64,000 nucleotides of DNA from Oceanicaulis sp. (GTDB lineage Bacteria; Pseudomonadota; Alphaproteobacteria; Caulobacterales; Maricaulaceae): contig JAFIEB010000009.1 of NCBI GenBank assembly GCA_020832735.1, positions 19,456-83,455 on the forward strand, in the 5' to 3' direction. A program made the translations under genes and the position numbers. The notes beneath the pieces are model-generated. The model did not search any database. It was not told the origin of the DNA and saw only the letters and a list, made by a program, of their open reading frames with translations. Numbering within the stretch: the first letter of the stretch is position 1; each line of letters starts with the position of its first letter. This document shows, piece by piece, positions 1 to 9,689 of the stretch.

Positions 1-2
1 GT

Positions 3-182
3 CACGAAGGCGGCTGGGCGGTGTTCGCGGTGGAGGAGGGGCGCGCCCGCCTGCGTGCGGTGGAGACCGGCCCCCATGACGGGCGCACGGCGCATATCGT
101 CTCGGGCCTGGCGCCGGGCCAGCGCGTGGTGCTCTACCCCTCCGACCGCATCAGCGACGGCGTGCGCGTGCGGGCGCGGTGA
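3..182 (+). CDS. C-terminal fragment of an RND efflux periplasmic adaptor (HlyD/MFP-type) protein, truncated by window start
   Basis: Reading frame 3 gives HEGGWAVFAVEEGRARLRAVETGPHDGRTAHIVSGLAPGQRVVLYPSDRISDGVRVRAR*, typical of the C-terminal barrel of MFP adaptors. Confidence 0.7.
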   Translation, partial: HEGGWAVFAVEEGRARLRAVETGPHDGRTAHIVSGLAPGQRVVLYPSDRISDGVRVRAR

Positions 183-195
183 GCGCCTTGAGCCC

Positions 196-1257
196 TTACT
201 CCAGCGCCAGCAGCGTGCGCGCGAACGCCGTGACGGCGCGCGGCGTCGTGGATTCCTGATTTGAATGATAGTTGAAGGTGGGGATTTGCAAGGTCGCGCC
301 ATTGCAGCGGCCTGAAGACAGGGCGGCGATGCGGCCGAGCTCGGTGAGGCCCATGGACTTGAGCGGCTGGCTGCGCCGGGCGCGGGCGTCGTTTTCGCGC
401 TCGATGAAGCTGTCCTTGAAGATGATCGGCGCGCGCGCCGCGCTGGCGGCCTGCTCCAGGCGCGCGACCATGCCGGGATTGAACGAGGCGGTTGCATCGC
501 GCCGGCGCAGGATCACAGCGCCTGCCAGCGCCGCCGCGCTGTCGTCGAACGGGGTGGTGTCCAGCACCACGATGTCGCGCCGCTCCTCGCCGCCGGCAGC
601 CAGCCAGCCCAGCACATGGGCCGCCGAGCGTCCAATCTCTTCCTCGGCGGTGAACACCACCGTGCCCTTGAGGCCCAGCTCGGCGGCCACGCGCAGCGCC
701 GCGGCGGAGACGGGATTGTCGAGCTGGCCGGAGACAAAGCCGGCCTCAACTGGACCAAGCGCGCGGGCGAAAGCCACCGGCGTGCCCGGCTCCAGCGCGA
801 TCATGCCCTCCAGCGTCAGCGCCAGCCGTCCCGTGGCGTCCAGCCCGGCGCCCTTGATGCGGCCATAGGCGATGCGCCCGCCGGTCTTGCGGTCATAGGC
901 GAACACGGTCTCGCCCGTATAGCGTCCGGAAACCGTCTCGGCGAAGGCGGCGGTGACTGTTTTGGCCTCGGCGTATTTCTCGTTCTTGACCGCGTGGGCG
1001 GCGTAGACCGGAACCCCGTCTTCGGCGGTGATGGCGCCGTGGCGGTCGATATGGGCCAGGAAGACCGGGCCCTCGCCCAGATGGGCGATGCACAGATTGC
1101 GCGGGCGCTCCACACGCGCGCCCAGCGCTGCAAAGTCGCGCGCCAGATGGTCGAGGAACGGCGTCTCGTGGCCGACCACAGACGGGAAATCGAGATACTC
1201 ATGCGTCTTCGCCAGCACTCGGGCGAACAGGGCTTGATCCGCGGGTATGGCGCTCAC
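196..1257 (-). CDS. M42/M20-like metallopeptidase family protein
   Basis: 353 aa ORF; motifs FLAHIDRHG, GQLDNPVSAAAL, FTAEEEIGRSAAHVLGW, TFNYHSNQE resemble M42-type aminopeptidases. Confidence 0.65.
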   Translation of the reverse strand: MSAIPADQALFARVLAKTHEYLDFPSVVGHETPFLDHLARDFAALGARVERPRNLCIAHLGEGPVFLAHIDRHGAITAEDGVPVYAAHAVKNEKYAEAKTVTAAFAETVSGRYTGETVFAYDRKTGGRIAYGRIKGAGLDATGRLALTLEGMIALEPGTPVAFARALGPVEAGFVSGQLDNPVSAAALRVAAELGLKGTVVFTAEEEIGRSAAHVLGWLAAGGEERRDIVVLDTTPFDDSAAALAGAVILRRRDATASFNPGMVARLEQAASAARAPIIFKDSFIERENDARARRSQPLKSMGLTELGRIAALSSGRCNGATLQIPTFNYHSNQESTTPRAVTAFARTLLALE

Positions 1258-1258
1258 G

Positions 1259-2404
1259 TCAGAGCTTCTCGATGAACACGGACCCGGCCGAATACCCCGC
1301 TCCGAACGAGCAGATCACGCCCTTGTCGCCGGATTTGAGATCGTCGCTGTGCAGGTGGAAGGCGATGATGGAGCCGGCCGAGGAGGTGTTGGCGTAGGTG
1401 TCCAGGATGGTCGGCGCGTCCTCGCCCCCGGCGTCGCGCCCGAACACTTTGCGCGCGATCATCAGATTCATGTTGATATTGGCCTGGTGCAGCCAGATCC
1501 GGCGCATCTCCTCAGGCTGCAGGCCCAGCTCCTCCATGTGATCGCGGATCATCTGGGAGACCATGGGCACGACTTCCTTGAACACCTTGCGCCCTTCCTG
1601 GACGAACAGCTTGTCGTCGTGCGGGGCGCCGTTCTGCTGCGGGGCGTTGTCGCCGTCCCGGCGCTCGGTGCGGTTCAGGAAGCCGAAATTATTGCGGATA
1701 TTGTTGGAGAATTTGGTGCGCAGGCGCGTGCCGATAATGCGCCAGCCCCCTTCGCCCAGATCGGCGCGCTCGAGCAGGATCGCGGTGGCCACGTCGCCGA
1801 AGATGAAATGGCTGTCGCGGTCGCGCCAGTTGAGATGGGCCGAGCAAATCTCCGGATTCACCACCAGCAGGGCGCGCGCATGGCCCTGGGCGATCATGTC
1901 GGCGGCGGCCTGCATGGCGAAAGTGGCCGAGGAGCAGGCCACGTTCATGTCAAAGCCGAAGCCCTCCTCGATGCCCAGCGCGTCCTGGATCTCGATGGCC
2001 ACGGCCGGGTAGGCGCGCTGCAGGTTGGAGGCGCCCACGATCACCCCGTCCACATCGGCCGCGGTGCGGCCCGCGCGGTCCAGCGCGTCGCGGCACGCCT
2101 TCACCCCGATTTCGGCCAGGATGGCGAGCTGGTCGTTGGGGCGCGCCGGAATGCGCGGCGCCATGCGCTTGATGTCGAGCACGCCGGACTTGTTGATGAC
2201 GTAGCGCGACTTGATGCCGGACGCTTTCTCCACGAACTCGGCCGAGGAGGGACTGAGCGCCTCCAGCTCGCCGCGCGCGATCTCGCCGGCATGGGCGGCG
2301 TTATAGGCTTCAACATAGGCGTTGAAGCTGGCCACCAGTTCTTCGTTCGAGATGGATTCCGCTGGCGTCCACAGACCTGTGGAACGGATGACGGCGGCTG
2401 TCAT
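1259..2404 (-). CDS. Beta-ketoacyl-ACP synthase III (FabH-type)
   Basis: 381 aa; thiolase-fold triad context: Cys in NVACSSATF, His in WLHQANINMN, Asn in YANTSSAGS. Confidence 0.85.
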   Translation of the reverse strand: MTAAVIRSTGLWTPAESISNEELVASFNAYVEAYNAAHAGEIARGELEALSPSSAEFVEKASGIKSRYVINKSGVLDIKRMAPRIPARPNDQLAILAEIGVKACRDALDRAGRTAADVDGVIVGASNLQRAYPAVAIEIQDALGIEEGFGFDMNVACSSATFAMQAAADMIAQGHARALLVVNPEICSAHLNWRDRDSHFIFGDVATAILLERADLGEGGWRIIGTRLRTKFSNNIRNNFGFLNRTERRDGDNAPQQNGAPHDDKLFVQEGRKVFKEVVPMVSQMIRDHMEELGLQPEEMRRIWLHQANINMNLMIARKVFGRDAGGEDAPTILDTYANTSSAGSIIAFHLHSDDLKSGDKGVICSFGAGYSAGSVFIEKL

Positions 2405-2483
2405 GTGCGGCTCCGGCGCGAGTGTGACTCTGCTTTGCTTAACCCAAACTAGCGAGCATTGCGGCTTGCGCCAACCAAAGCGT

Positions 2484-3068
2484 TCATCGCGCCATCGCCG
2501 CGACGGCGCTATGGCGCGGACAGGTCACCAGATGATCATTGACCATGCCGGTCGCCTGCATGAAGGCGTAGGTGATGACCGGCCCGCAGAACTTGAAGCC
2601 CGCGCCCTTGAGCGCCTTGGACATGGCCTGGCTGACAGGGGTCTGGGCGGGAACCTCGCTCATGGCGGCGAAACGGTTCTGCACCGGGCGCCCGTCCACG
2701 AAGTCCCACAGGAAGGCCGAGAGGCCCGGCCCGGACTCTTCCAGCCTGAGATAGGCCTGCGCATTGCCGATGGCGGCCAGAATTTTGGCGCGCGATCGGA
2801 TGACGCCGGGATCGGCCAGCAGGCGCGCCACGTCGGGCTCGCCATAGCGGGCGATGACGCCGGGATCGAACTGGTGGAACGCCGCGCGCAAGGTCTCGCG
2901 CTTTCTCAGTATGGTGATCCAGGCGAGTCCGGCCTGGAAGCCGTCCAGCACCAGCTTTTCGAACAATGCGCGCCCGTCATACTCGGGCACGCCCCACTCG
3001 GTGTCGTGATAGGCGATGTAGAGCGGGTCCTGTCCCGGCCATGGGCAGCGGTCGTGCATGGGCGTCAT
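2484..3068 (-). CDS. tag: DNA-3-methyladenine glycosylase I
   Basis: RCPWPGQDPLYIAYHDTEWGVPEYDGRALFEKLVLDGFQAGLAWITILRKRETLRAAF is the Tag signature; start trimmed from the ORF-track start. Confidence 0.92.
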   Translation of the reverse strand: MTPMHDRCPWPGQDPLYIAYHDTEWGVPEYDGRALFEKLVLDGFQAGLAWITILRKRETLRAAFHQFDPGVIARYGEPDVARLLADPGVIRSRAKILAAIGNAQAYLRLEESGPGLSAFLWDFVDGRPVQNRFAAMSEVPAQTPVSQAMSKALKGAGFKFCGPVITYAFMQATGMVNDHLVTCPRHSAVAAMAR

Positions 3069-3301
3069 CCTGTCAGCGCCTTGCACGCTTACCGGCTCGC
3101 GCGCCGCGGCGCCACCCGATTTGCGCGCTGGCGGGGGCGATTGATTGACAGGCGGGCGCGCCTGGCCCATAAGCCGCGCTCCCTCAGTGGCCGGGCGACC
3201 GGACCGCTCGTATCAACACGCACGGACGACGCGAGAACCGCCGTTTCCATCGTGCAGCGAAGAGGGCGCTGCGCCGGGCCGCGTCACAAGAAGAGAGATC
3301 C

Positions 3302-3919
3302 ATGTCGAAGCGTCATTCGCAGAAATACAAAATCGACCGCCGTATGGGCGAAAACATCTGGGGCCGCGCCAAGTCCCCGGTGAACAACCGCGCCTACGGC
3401 CCGGGCCAGCACGGCCAGCGCCGCGCCGGCAAATTGTCCGATTTCGGCCTGCAGCTGCGCGCCAAGCAGAAGCTGAAAGGCTATTACGGCAACATCACCG
3501 AGAAGCAGTTCAAGAAGCTCTTCACCGAGGCGATGCGCCGTAAGGGCAACACCGCCGAGAACCTGATCGGCCTTCTGGAAAGCCGCCTGGACGCGATCGT
3601 CTACCGCGCCAAGTACGTGCCGACCGTGTTCGCCGCGCGCCAGTTCGTCAATCACGGCCACGTCAAGGTGAACGGCCAGCGCGTCAACATCGCCTCGTTC
3701 CAGTGCAAGCCGGGCGACGTGATCGAGGTGCGCGAGAAGTCGCGCAACATGGCCCTGGTGCTCGAAGCGCTGGGCAGCCCCGAGCGCGACGTGCCCGAAT
3801 ATATCGACCTGGACCCCAAGGGGCTGAAAGCCACCTATGCGCGCGTCCCGGAATTCAGCGAGGTGCCCTATCCGGTGAAGATGGAGCCCAACCTGGTGGT
3901 CGAATTCTACTCCTCGTAA
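3302..3919 (+). CDS. rpsD: 30S ribosomal protein S4
   Basis: [22 protein letters not shown]...[38 protein letters not shown]. Confidence 0.97.
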   Translation: MSKRHSQKYKIDRRMGENIWGRAKSPVNNRAYGPGQHGQRRAGKLSDFGLQLRAKQKLKGYYGNITEKQFKKLFTEAMRRKGNTAENLIGLLESRLDAIVYRAKYVPTVFAARQFVNHGHVKVNGQRVNIASFQCKPGDVIEVREKSRNMALVLEALGSPERDVPEYIDLDPKGLKATYARVPEFSEVPYPVKMEPNLVVEFYSS

Positions 3920-3950
3920 CGCCTGGCGTTCCGGGTATCCGCCTGACATC

Positions 3951-3982
3951 AGGCCCGCCGGTGCGAACCGGCGGGCCTTTTT
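3951..3982 (+). terminator. Rho-independent terminator downstream of rpsD
   Basis: Perfect 12-bp stem aggcccgccggt / accggcgggcct with GNRA-type loop gcga, followed by tttt. Confidence 0.9.
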
Positions 3983-4053
3983 CTTGCCGCATGCGCGCTA
4001 TTGTCTCGCGCCCGGGTCGGGTATGCTGGCGTCTGGCTGGCAGGAGTGGCGCG

Positions 4054-4422
4054 ATGATCCGATTGAGCATGATATGCGCAGGCGCGGCCGCCCTGGCGCT
4101 GACCGCCTGCCAGAGCGCGCCGCCTGATTACGGCTACGGAGCTGAAGCGGTCTATGACTGGCGCCTCAATCGGGCCGGGGAGCTGGTGGTGCGCGTGCCG
4201 TCCAATGGCTGCACCACGCGCGACAGCTTCGTGACGGACGTGCGCGGCGCGGCCGGACAGGGCTGGAACTTCGACGTCACCCTGTTTCGCGTTCACCCCG
4301 ATCACTGCCGGGCGATGCTGCCCCAGGGCGTGGAGCTGGTGTGGGACCGCGACGAGCTGGGCCTGCCGCCCGGCGCGGGCCTGCGCGTGACCAATCCGCG
4401 CTCCGCCCCGCGGGCCGGGTGA
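4054..4422 (+). CDS. Hypothetical lipoprotein
   Basis: MIRLSMICAGAAALALTACQSAPP: signal peptide with lipobox LTAC. Confidence 0.65.
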   Translation: MIRLSMICAGAAALALTACQSAPPDYGYGAEAVYDWRLNRAGELVVRVPSNGCTTRDSFVTDVRGAAGQGWNFDVTLFRVHPDHCRAMLPQGVELVWDRDELGLPPGAGLRVTNPRSAPRAG

Positions 4423-4499
4423 GTACGGCGGAGACCATTCCTTAACGCGCCGGGCGCAATACTGACGGCCTTGCTTCAAGAGCCGTATCGGACCCTGGC

Positions 4500-5609
4500 A
4501 TGGCTGAAGACCTGCGATCCGCCCCCGCTCCGGCGTCGGCGCCGCCCCCTGCGCCCGCCGCCCGCGCCCGCGCGCTGCTGACGCGCCGGCTGGCCGATAT
4601 CGTCTGCCTGCCCTCCAGCCGCATGGCGCCCCAGGAGCGCTGGATGGTCGCCGACGTGCTCGACACCCTTTTGACATCCGCCGAGCCGGCCCTGCGCGCC
4701 AAGGTGGCTGCGCGTCTGGCCGAACAGGCCGAAGCCCCGCCGGCTCTGCTGCGGCGGCTGGGCATGGATGATTTCGAGATCGCCGAACCCATCGTGGCGC
4801 GCTCGCGCGCGCTCACCGATTTCGCCATGATGGAGATCGCGCGCAAGGGCGGCCATCATCCCCGCCTGGCCCTGGCCCGGCGCGACCGGGTGTCCGAAGT
4901 GGTGGCCGCCGCCCTGTGCGCCAGCGGCGATCCCAAGGTCATCGCGGCGCTGCTGCGCAATGAAGGCGCGCGCCTGGCGCAGGAGACCGTGGACTTTCTG
5001 GTGCGTGAAGCGGCCGAACAGGAGAGCATGGCGCTGTTGCTGATCCGGCGCCCCGAACTGCGCCCGGCCCAGGCGCTGACCCTGTTCTGGGCCTGCGGGC
5101 ATGACCAGCGGCGCATGATTCTGGAGCGCTTCGCCGCTTCGCGCGCCATTCTTCAGGAGGCGGCCAGTGATGTGTTTCCCCTGGCGTCCGGCCAGGGCGA
5201 ACGCGATCCGGCGGTTGACGCCGCGTTGGCCTATATCGACCGGCGCCAACGCGACCGGAAGGCGGCCGAGCTCTCGCCCTACGGCTCGCTGGAAGGCGTA
5301 GCCGAGCGCGCCGCGCGTGAGGGCTATTCCGAAGCGCTGCGCACCGAAATGGCTGCGCTGAGCAATGTCGGACGCGATCTGTCGGACCGGATGATCGAGG
5401 ATTTCGGCGGCGAGCCGCTGGCGGTGCTGGCCAAGGCCACCGGATTGTCGCGCGAGCACACGGTGATGCTGGTCGAGGCGGGAGGGCGCACCGACGCGCC
5501 GCTGCGCATCGCCCAGGCGGTGCATGTGTTCGACACCCTGTCGGTGGACAAGGCTCAGACCGTGCTGCGCTACTGGAACTGGATGATTGCGCGCCAGGCC
5601 GGCGCCTGA
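4500..5609 (+). CDS. DUF2336 domain-containing protein
   Basis: 369 aa alpha-helical protein with repeats typical of alphaproteobacterial DUF2336 proteins. Confidence 0.7.
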   Translation: MAEDLRSAPAPASAPPPAPAARARALLTRRLADIVCLPSSRMAPQERWMVADVLDTLLTSAEPALRAKVAARLAEQAEAPPALLRRLGMDDFEIAEPIVARSRALTDFAMMEIARKGGHHPRLALARRDRVSEVVAAALCASGDPKVIAALLRNEGARLAQETVDFLVREAAEQESMALLLIRRPELRPAQALTLFWACGHDQRRMILERFAASRAILQEAASDVFPLASGQGERDPAVDAALAYIDRRQRDRKAAELSPYGSLEGVAERAAREGYSEALRTEMAALSNVGRDLSDRMIEDFGGEPLAVLAKATGLSREHTVMLVEAGGRTDAPLRIAQAVHVFDTLSVDKAQTVLRYWNWMIARQAGA

Positions 5610-5660
5610 CGCGCCAAATCCGCTTGCGAGGACGGACCGGCTCGGCTAGCGCTTGGCCTC

Positions 5661-6641
5661 ATGAGCGACGCAATCGGCCTTGCCCTGATCAATCTGACCA
5701 CCCCGGCGGTGCTGTTCTTCGCGCTGGGCATTTTCGCCGGGCTGGCGCGGTCAGACCTTTCAATTCCCCAGGCCGTGGCCAAGGGGCTGGCGCTCTATCT
5801 TATGCTGGCGATCGGCTTCAAGGGCGGCGCCGCTGTGGCCGAGCTGGGCCTGACGTTCGACCTGTTGCTGGCGGCCGGGGCGGGGGTGCTGCTGAGCTTC
5901 TCCCTGCCGGTGATCGCGTTTGCGCTGCTGCGCCTGTTCACGAAAATCGACCGCGCCACGGCGGCGGCCAGCGCGGCCCATTACGGCTCCATCTCGGTGG
6001 TGACGTTTGTGGCCGGCTCCGAATTCCTGACCCTGACCGGCCTGATCTGGTCTGGCCACATGGTGGCGGTGCTGGCGATCATGGAGACGCCGGCCATCCT
6101 GACCGGATTGTGGCTGGCCGGGCGGGCGTCGAAGGGCCCTGATCCCGAAGCGCGCCCGGAGCTGATACGCGAAGTCCTGCTCAACGGCTCGGTGGTGCTG
6201 CTCATCGGCGCCTTCCTGATCGGCTGGGCGTCCGGCCCGTCGGGCATGGCGCGCCTGGACCTGTTCGTGAACGGGCTGTTCCAGGGCTTCTTGTGCCTGT
6301 TCCTGCTGGACATGGGGCTGGTGGCGGCGCGCCGGCTGGGCGGCGCGCGCAAGCTGGGCTGGGCCGGCGCCGCGTTCGGTGTCGTGATGCCGCTGATCGG
6401 CGCGTTCGCCGCGCTGCCGCTGGCCTGGCTGATCGGAATGACGCCGGGCGATGCGGCCGCGCTGATGATCCTGTCGGGCTCGGCCAGCTATATCGCGGTG
6501 CCCGCCGCCATGCGCATCGCGCTGCCGGAGGCCGATCCGTCAGTCTATCTGACCCTGTCTCTGGCCATCACCTTCCCCTTCAACCTGACCATCGGCATTC
6601 CGCTCTATGCAGCGGTCGCCGGTGCGCTTCTGGGAGGCTGA
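5661..6641 (+). CDS. sbtA: SbtA-like sodium-dependent bicarbonate transporter
   Basis: 326 aa multi-TM protein (NLTTPAVLFFALGIFAGLARSDLSIP...KGLALYLMLAIGFKGG...); followed 1 nt later by a PII-like gene. Confidence 0.8.
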   Translation: MSDAIGLALINLTTPAVLFFALGIFAGLARSDLSIPQAVAKGLALYLMLAIGFKGGAAVAELGLTFDLLLAAGAGVLLSFSLPVIAFALLRLFTKIDRATAAASAAHYGSISVVTFVAGSEFLTLTGLIWSGHMVAVLAIMETPAILTGLWLAGRASKGPDPEARPELIREVLLNGSVVLLIGAFLIGWASGPSGMARLDLFVNGLFQGFLCLFLLDMGLVAARRLGGARKLGWAGAAFGVVMPLIGAFAALPLAWLIGMTPGDAAALMILSGSASYIAVPAAMRIALPEADPSVYLTLSLAITFPFNLTIGIPLYAAVAGALLGG

Positions 6642-6642
6642 C

Positions 6643-6951
6643 ATGACCCGCCCTGTCCGCAAGAAGGTCATCGCCATCGTCGAGAGCGCGCATCTGCGCC
6701 GTCTGATCGATCTGATGCAGGGGTGCGGCGCCACCGGCCTGACCGTGATCGACGGGCGCGAGGGCTATGGCGTCAGCGGCGACTGGAGCCGCGATGGCGT
6801 GTTCGAGGCGGTGGAGATGAAAATCGTCCACACCGTGGTGACCGCCGAGACGGCGGAGAAGGTTTTCGAGAAGGCTGCGGTCTTTTTCGAGCGCTATCCG
6901 GGAATTATCTACGCCCATGACGTGGAAGTGGTTCGCGGCGAGCGGTTCTGA
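6643..6951 (+). CDS. PII-like signalling protein (SbtB-like)
   Basis: 102 aa; KKVIAIVESAHLRRLIDLMQGCGATGLTVIDGREGYGVSGDW... PII-like fold pattern; tightly coupled to sbtA. Confidence 0.75.
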   Translation: MTRPVRKKVIAIVESAHLRRLIDLMQGCGATGLTVIDGREGYGVSGDWSRDGVFEAVEMKIVHTVVTAETAEKVFEKAAVFFERYPGIIYAHDVEVVRGERF

Positions 6952-7100
6952 GCCTGTGCGCCGCGCCGCAGGCGGCCGCCATCTGAAGAATCTGTCATGA
7001 AGCGCACCGGTTTCTCTGGAAATCGCGCGGCGCCTTGCCTAGAACCCCGAACCAATCCGTTCGCCGTTTTCAGCTGTCACCTATCCAGGAGGACCGGGCA

Positions 7101-7595
7101 TTGACCCGCAAATGGCTCTATGGCGTCACCCTGACCCTCGTGCTCACGGCGTTGTGGGCGCTGCTCTCGGGTTATGGCCTCAAGCAGCCGCTGCTGTCGC
7201 TGGGGGTGTTCTCGATTGTGGTGACGGTCTGGATGACGATCCGGATGGGTCTGCTGGACGGCGAATCGACGCCGTATCTGCGCCTGCGCTATCTGGCCTA
7301 CTGGGGCTGGCTGGCGCGCGAGATCGTGAAAGCCAACATCGCGGTGCTGCGCATCGTCCTGGCGCCGGTGATCGAGATCAAGCCGGTGGTCACGCGCACG
7401 CCTGTGACGCTGACTGATGACGTGGCGCGCGCCACCCTGGCCAACTCCTACACCCTGACCCCGGGCACCGTGACCATGGAGATCGAGGAGGGCGGCTTCA
7501 TCCTGCACGGCCTGGACGAATCCTTCTGCGGGCAGGAGGGCTTCCGCACCTTCGAGCGCAAGGTGAAGGCCGCCACCGGGGAGCGCGGCGCATGA
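7101..7595 (+). CDS. mnhE: Na+/H+ antiporter subunit E (MnhE/MrpE)
   Basis: TRKWLYGVTLTLVLTALWALLSGY...YLAYWGWLAREIVKANIAVLRIVL...NSYTLTPGTVTMEI; TTG start with AGGAGG at 7087-7092 preferred over the ORF-track ATG at 7035. Confidence 0.85.
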   Translation: MTRKWLYGVTLTLVLTALWALLSGYGLKQPLLSLGVFSIVVTVWMTIRMGLLDGESTPYLRLRYLAYWGWLAREIVKANIAVLRIVLAPVIEIKPVVTRTPVTLTDDVARATLANSYTLTPGTVTMEIEEGGFILHGLDESFCGQEGFRTFERKVKAATGERGA

Positions 7596-7921
7596 CCTTC
7601 ACCGCAATAATCGATTTCACCGTCGGGCTGATGCTGGTGGGCGCCATGCTGTTGATGCTGGTGCGCCTGTTCATCGGACCGACCCTGTATGACCGGGTGC
7701 TGGCGGTGAACGCCTTCGGCGCCAAGATCGTCTTGTTCCTGGCGGTGTTCGCGCTGGCGGTTGGGCGCGCCGACAGCCTCGATATCGCGCTGCTCTACGC
7801 CCTGATCAATTTCGTGGCGACCATCGCGATCCTGAAATTCTTCAGCTACCGCTCGCTGGAAGTTGCTCTCGACGACATGAAGCCGGCCCGGCCGCGCGAT
7901 GATGCGGGGGAGGGCGTGTAA
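7592..7921 (+). CDS. mnhF: Monovalent cation/H+ antiporter subunit F (MrpF)
   Basis: 109 aa, RLFIGPTLYDRVLAVNAFGAKIVLFLAVFAL; ATGA overlap with subunit E. Confidence 0.88.
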   Translation: MTFTAIIDFTVGLMLVGAMLLMLVRLFIGPTLYDRVLAVNAFGAKIVLFLAVFALAVGRADSLDIALLYALINFVATIAILKFFSYRSLEVALDDMKPARPRDDAGEGV

Positions 7922-8277
7922 TGGACTGGATGAGCGTTCTCCAATTCGCCGTGCATCTGGTGTCGGCGGCGCTGATGCTGACCGGGGCGGGCATCGTGCT
8001 GGCCGGGGCGGTCGGCGTGATCCGGCTGCCCGATTTCTACACCCGCATGCATGCGGCAGGCATGACCGACACGCTGGGCGCCGAGCTGATCATTCTCGGA
8101 CTGATCCTGCAGGCCGGCTTCACGCTGGTCAGCGTCAAGCTGGCGCTGCTGGGCCTGATCATCTTCCTGACCAGCCCGACTGCGACCCATGCGGTGGCCA
8201 ACGCCGCCTACCGCTCGGGCCTCAAGCCACTGCTGCGCCGCTGGCGTTCGGACGAGAACCGGGAGGATGCGGCATGA
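7921..8277 (+). CDS. mnhG: Monovalent cation/H+ antiporter subunit G (MrpG)
   Basis: GAGIVLAGAVGVIRLPDFYTRMHAAGMTDTLGAELIILGL is the MnhG signature. Confidence 0.92.
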   Translation: MDWMSVLQFAVHLVSAALMLTGAGIVLAGAVGVIRLPDFYTRMHAAGMTDTLGAELIILGLILQAGFTLVSVKLALLGLIIFLTSPTATHAVANAAYRSGLKPLLRRWRSDENREDAA

Positions 8278-8840
8278 CCGGCGCGGACATCACCCAGTAT
8301 TTCGACTACCTGTTCATGGTCATGCTGCTGTTCATCGGCCTGACCATCATCCGGCTGCAGAACCTGTTCGCCGTGGTGATGCTGACCGGGGTGTATTCGC
8401 TGATCGCGGCGGCCTGGTTCGTGTCGCTGGGCGCCGCTGATGTGGCCATCACCGAGGCGGCGGTGGGCGCGGGCATCTCCACCGTGCTGCTGCTGGCGGC
8501 CATGCTGCTGACCGCGGGCGAGGCCAAGCCCACCTCCGCCTTCCGTCACTGGGCGGCGCTGGTGGTGATGGCGGCGGCGGGCGTGGCGGTGTTCTACGCG
8601 CTGGGCGACCTGCCGGTCTACGGCGCGGCCGACACGCCGGCCAATACCGGGCCGGGCATGGCCTATATCGAGCGCACCCCGGACGAGATCAATATTCCAA
8701 ACGTGGTCACCGCCGTGCTGGCCAGCTATCGCGGCTTTGACACCATGGGCGAGGTGTTCGTGGTGTTCGCCGCCGGGGTGGGGGTGGCGCTGCTGTTGAA
8801 CCTGTCCGGGCGCGGACGCCGCGAGGAGGACGGCGAATGA
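8274..8840 (+). CDS. DUF4040/MbhD-like antiporter subunit
   Basis: MTGADITQYFDYLFMVMLLFIGLTIIRLQNLFAVVMLTGVYSLIAAAWFVSLGAADVAITEAAVGAGISTVLLLAAM. Confidence 0.8.
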   Translation: MTGADITQYFDYLFMVMLLFIGLTIIRLQNLFAVVMLTGVYSLIAAAWFVSLGAADVAITEAAVGAGISTVLLLAAMLLTAGEAKPTSAFRHWAALVVMAAAGVAVFYALGDLPVYGAADTPANTGPGMAYIERTPDEINIPNVVTAVLASYRGFDTMGEVFVVFAAGVGVALLLNLSGRGRREEDGE

Positions 8841-9277
8841 GCCCGTACGTTGTTCTCAGGGTCGTCTCCAAGCTTCTGATCCCGCTCATCTTCCTGTTCG
8901 GGTTCTATGTGCATTTCCACGGCGAATACTCGCCCGGCGGCGGGTTTGCGGCCGGCGTGGTGGTGGGCGTGGGCGTGATCCTGTACGCGTTGATCTTCGG
9001 CATGGAGGCCGCGCGCAAGGCGGCGCCGCCCTACTGGGCGCGCGTGGGCATGGCGCTGGGCGCGCTGATCTTCGCCGGGGTGGGCTTCGTCTCGCTGTTC
9101 ATGGGCGGCAATTATCTCGACTACACCGTCCTGGACCCCAACCACACCTATCTGGGCCAGCATATCGGCATCGTGGCGGTGGAGTTCGGCGTGCTGGTCA
9201 GCGTCACCGCGGTGATCATCGCCATCTTCTACGGCTTCGCCGGGCGCGAGCGCACGGGCGACGGGGCGGAGGACTGA
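8837..9277 (+). CDS. mnhB: Na+/H+ antiporter subunit B (MnhB/MrpB)
   Basis: LRVVSKLLIPLIFLFGFYVHFHGEYSPGGGFAAGVVVG signature. Confidence 0.9.
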   Translation: MSPYVVLRVVSKLLIPLIFLFGFYVHFHGEYSPGGGFAAGVVVGVGVILYALIFGMEAARKAAPPYWARVGMALGALIFAGVGFVSLFMGGNYLDYTVLDPNHTYLGQHIGIVAVEFGVLVSVTAVIIAIFYGFAGRERTGDGAED

Positions 9278-9280
9278 TCC

Positions 9281-9685
9281 ATGGTCGAGATTGTCGCTGA
9301 ACGCTTCACCTACGCGGTGATCCTGGTTCTGATGATGGTCGGCCTGTACGCCGTCATCGCCACCGGCAACCTGGTCAAGCGCATGGTGGGCCTGTCCATC
9401 TTCCAGACCTCGGTGTTCCTGCTCTACATCGCCACCGCCAAGGTGTTCGGCGGCGGGCCGGCGATCTTCGATTACGACGATCTGGCCTACGGCACGATCC
9501 CCGAGGACGCCATCTACGCCAACCCGCTGCCGCACGTGCTGATCCTGACCGCGATCGTGGTCGGCGTGGCGACGCTGGCCATGGGCCTGGCCCTGGTGGT
9601 GCGCATCCGCGAGATCTACGGGACCATCGAGGATGACGAGCTGTCCGAGATCGATCACGACGACGAACTGAAGAAGGGCGTGTAG
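9281..9685 (+). CDS. mnhC: Antiporter subunit C (MnhC/NuoK-like)
   Basis: VKRMVGLSIFQTSVFLLYIA...YANPLPHVLILTAIVVGVATLAMGLALVVRI. Confidence 0.9.
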   Translation: MVEIVAERFTYAVILVLMMVGLYAVIATGNLVKRMVGLSIFQTSVFLLYIATAKVFGGGPAIFDYDDLAYGTIPEDAIYANPLPHVLILTAIVVGVATLAMGLALVVRIREIYGTIEDDELSEIDHDDELKKGV

Positions 9686-9689
9686 GGCG

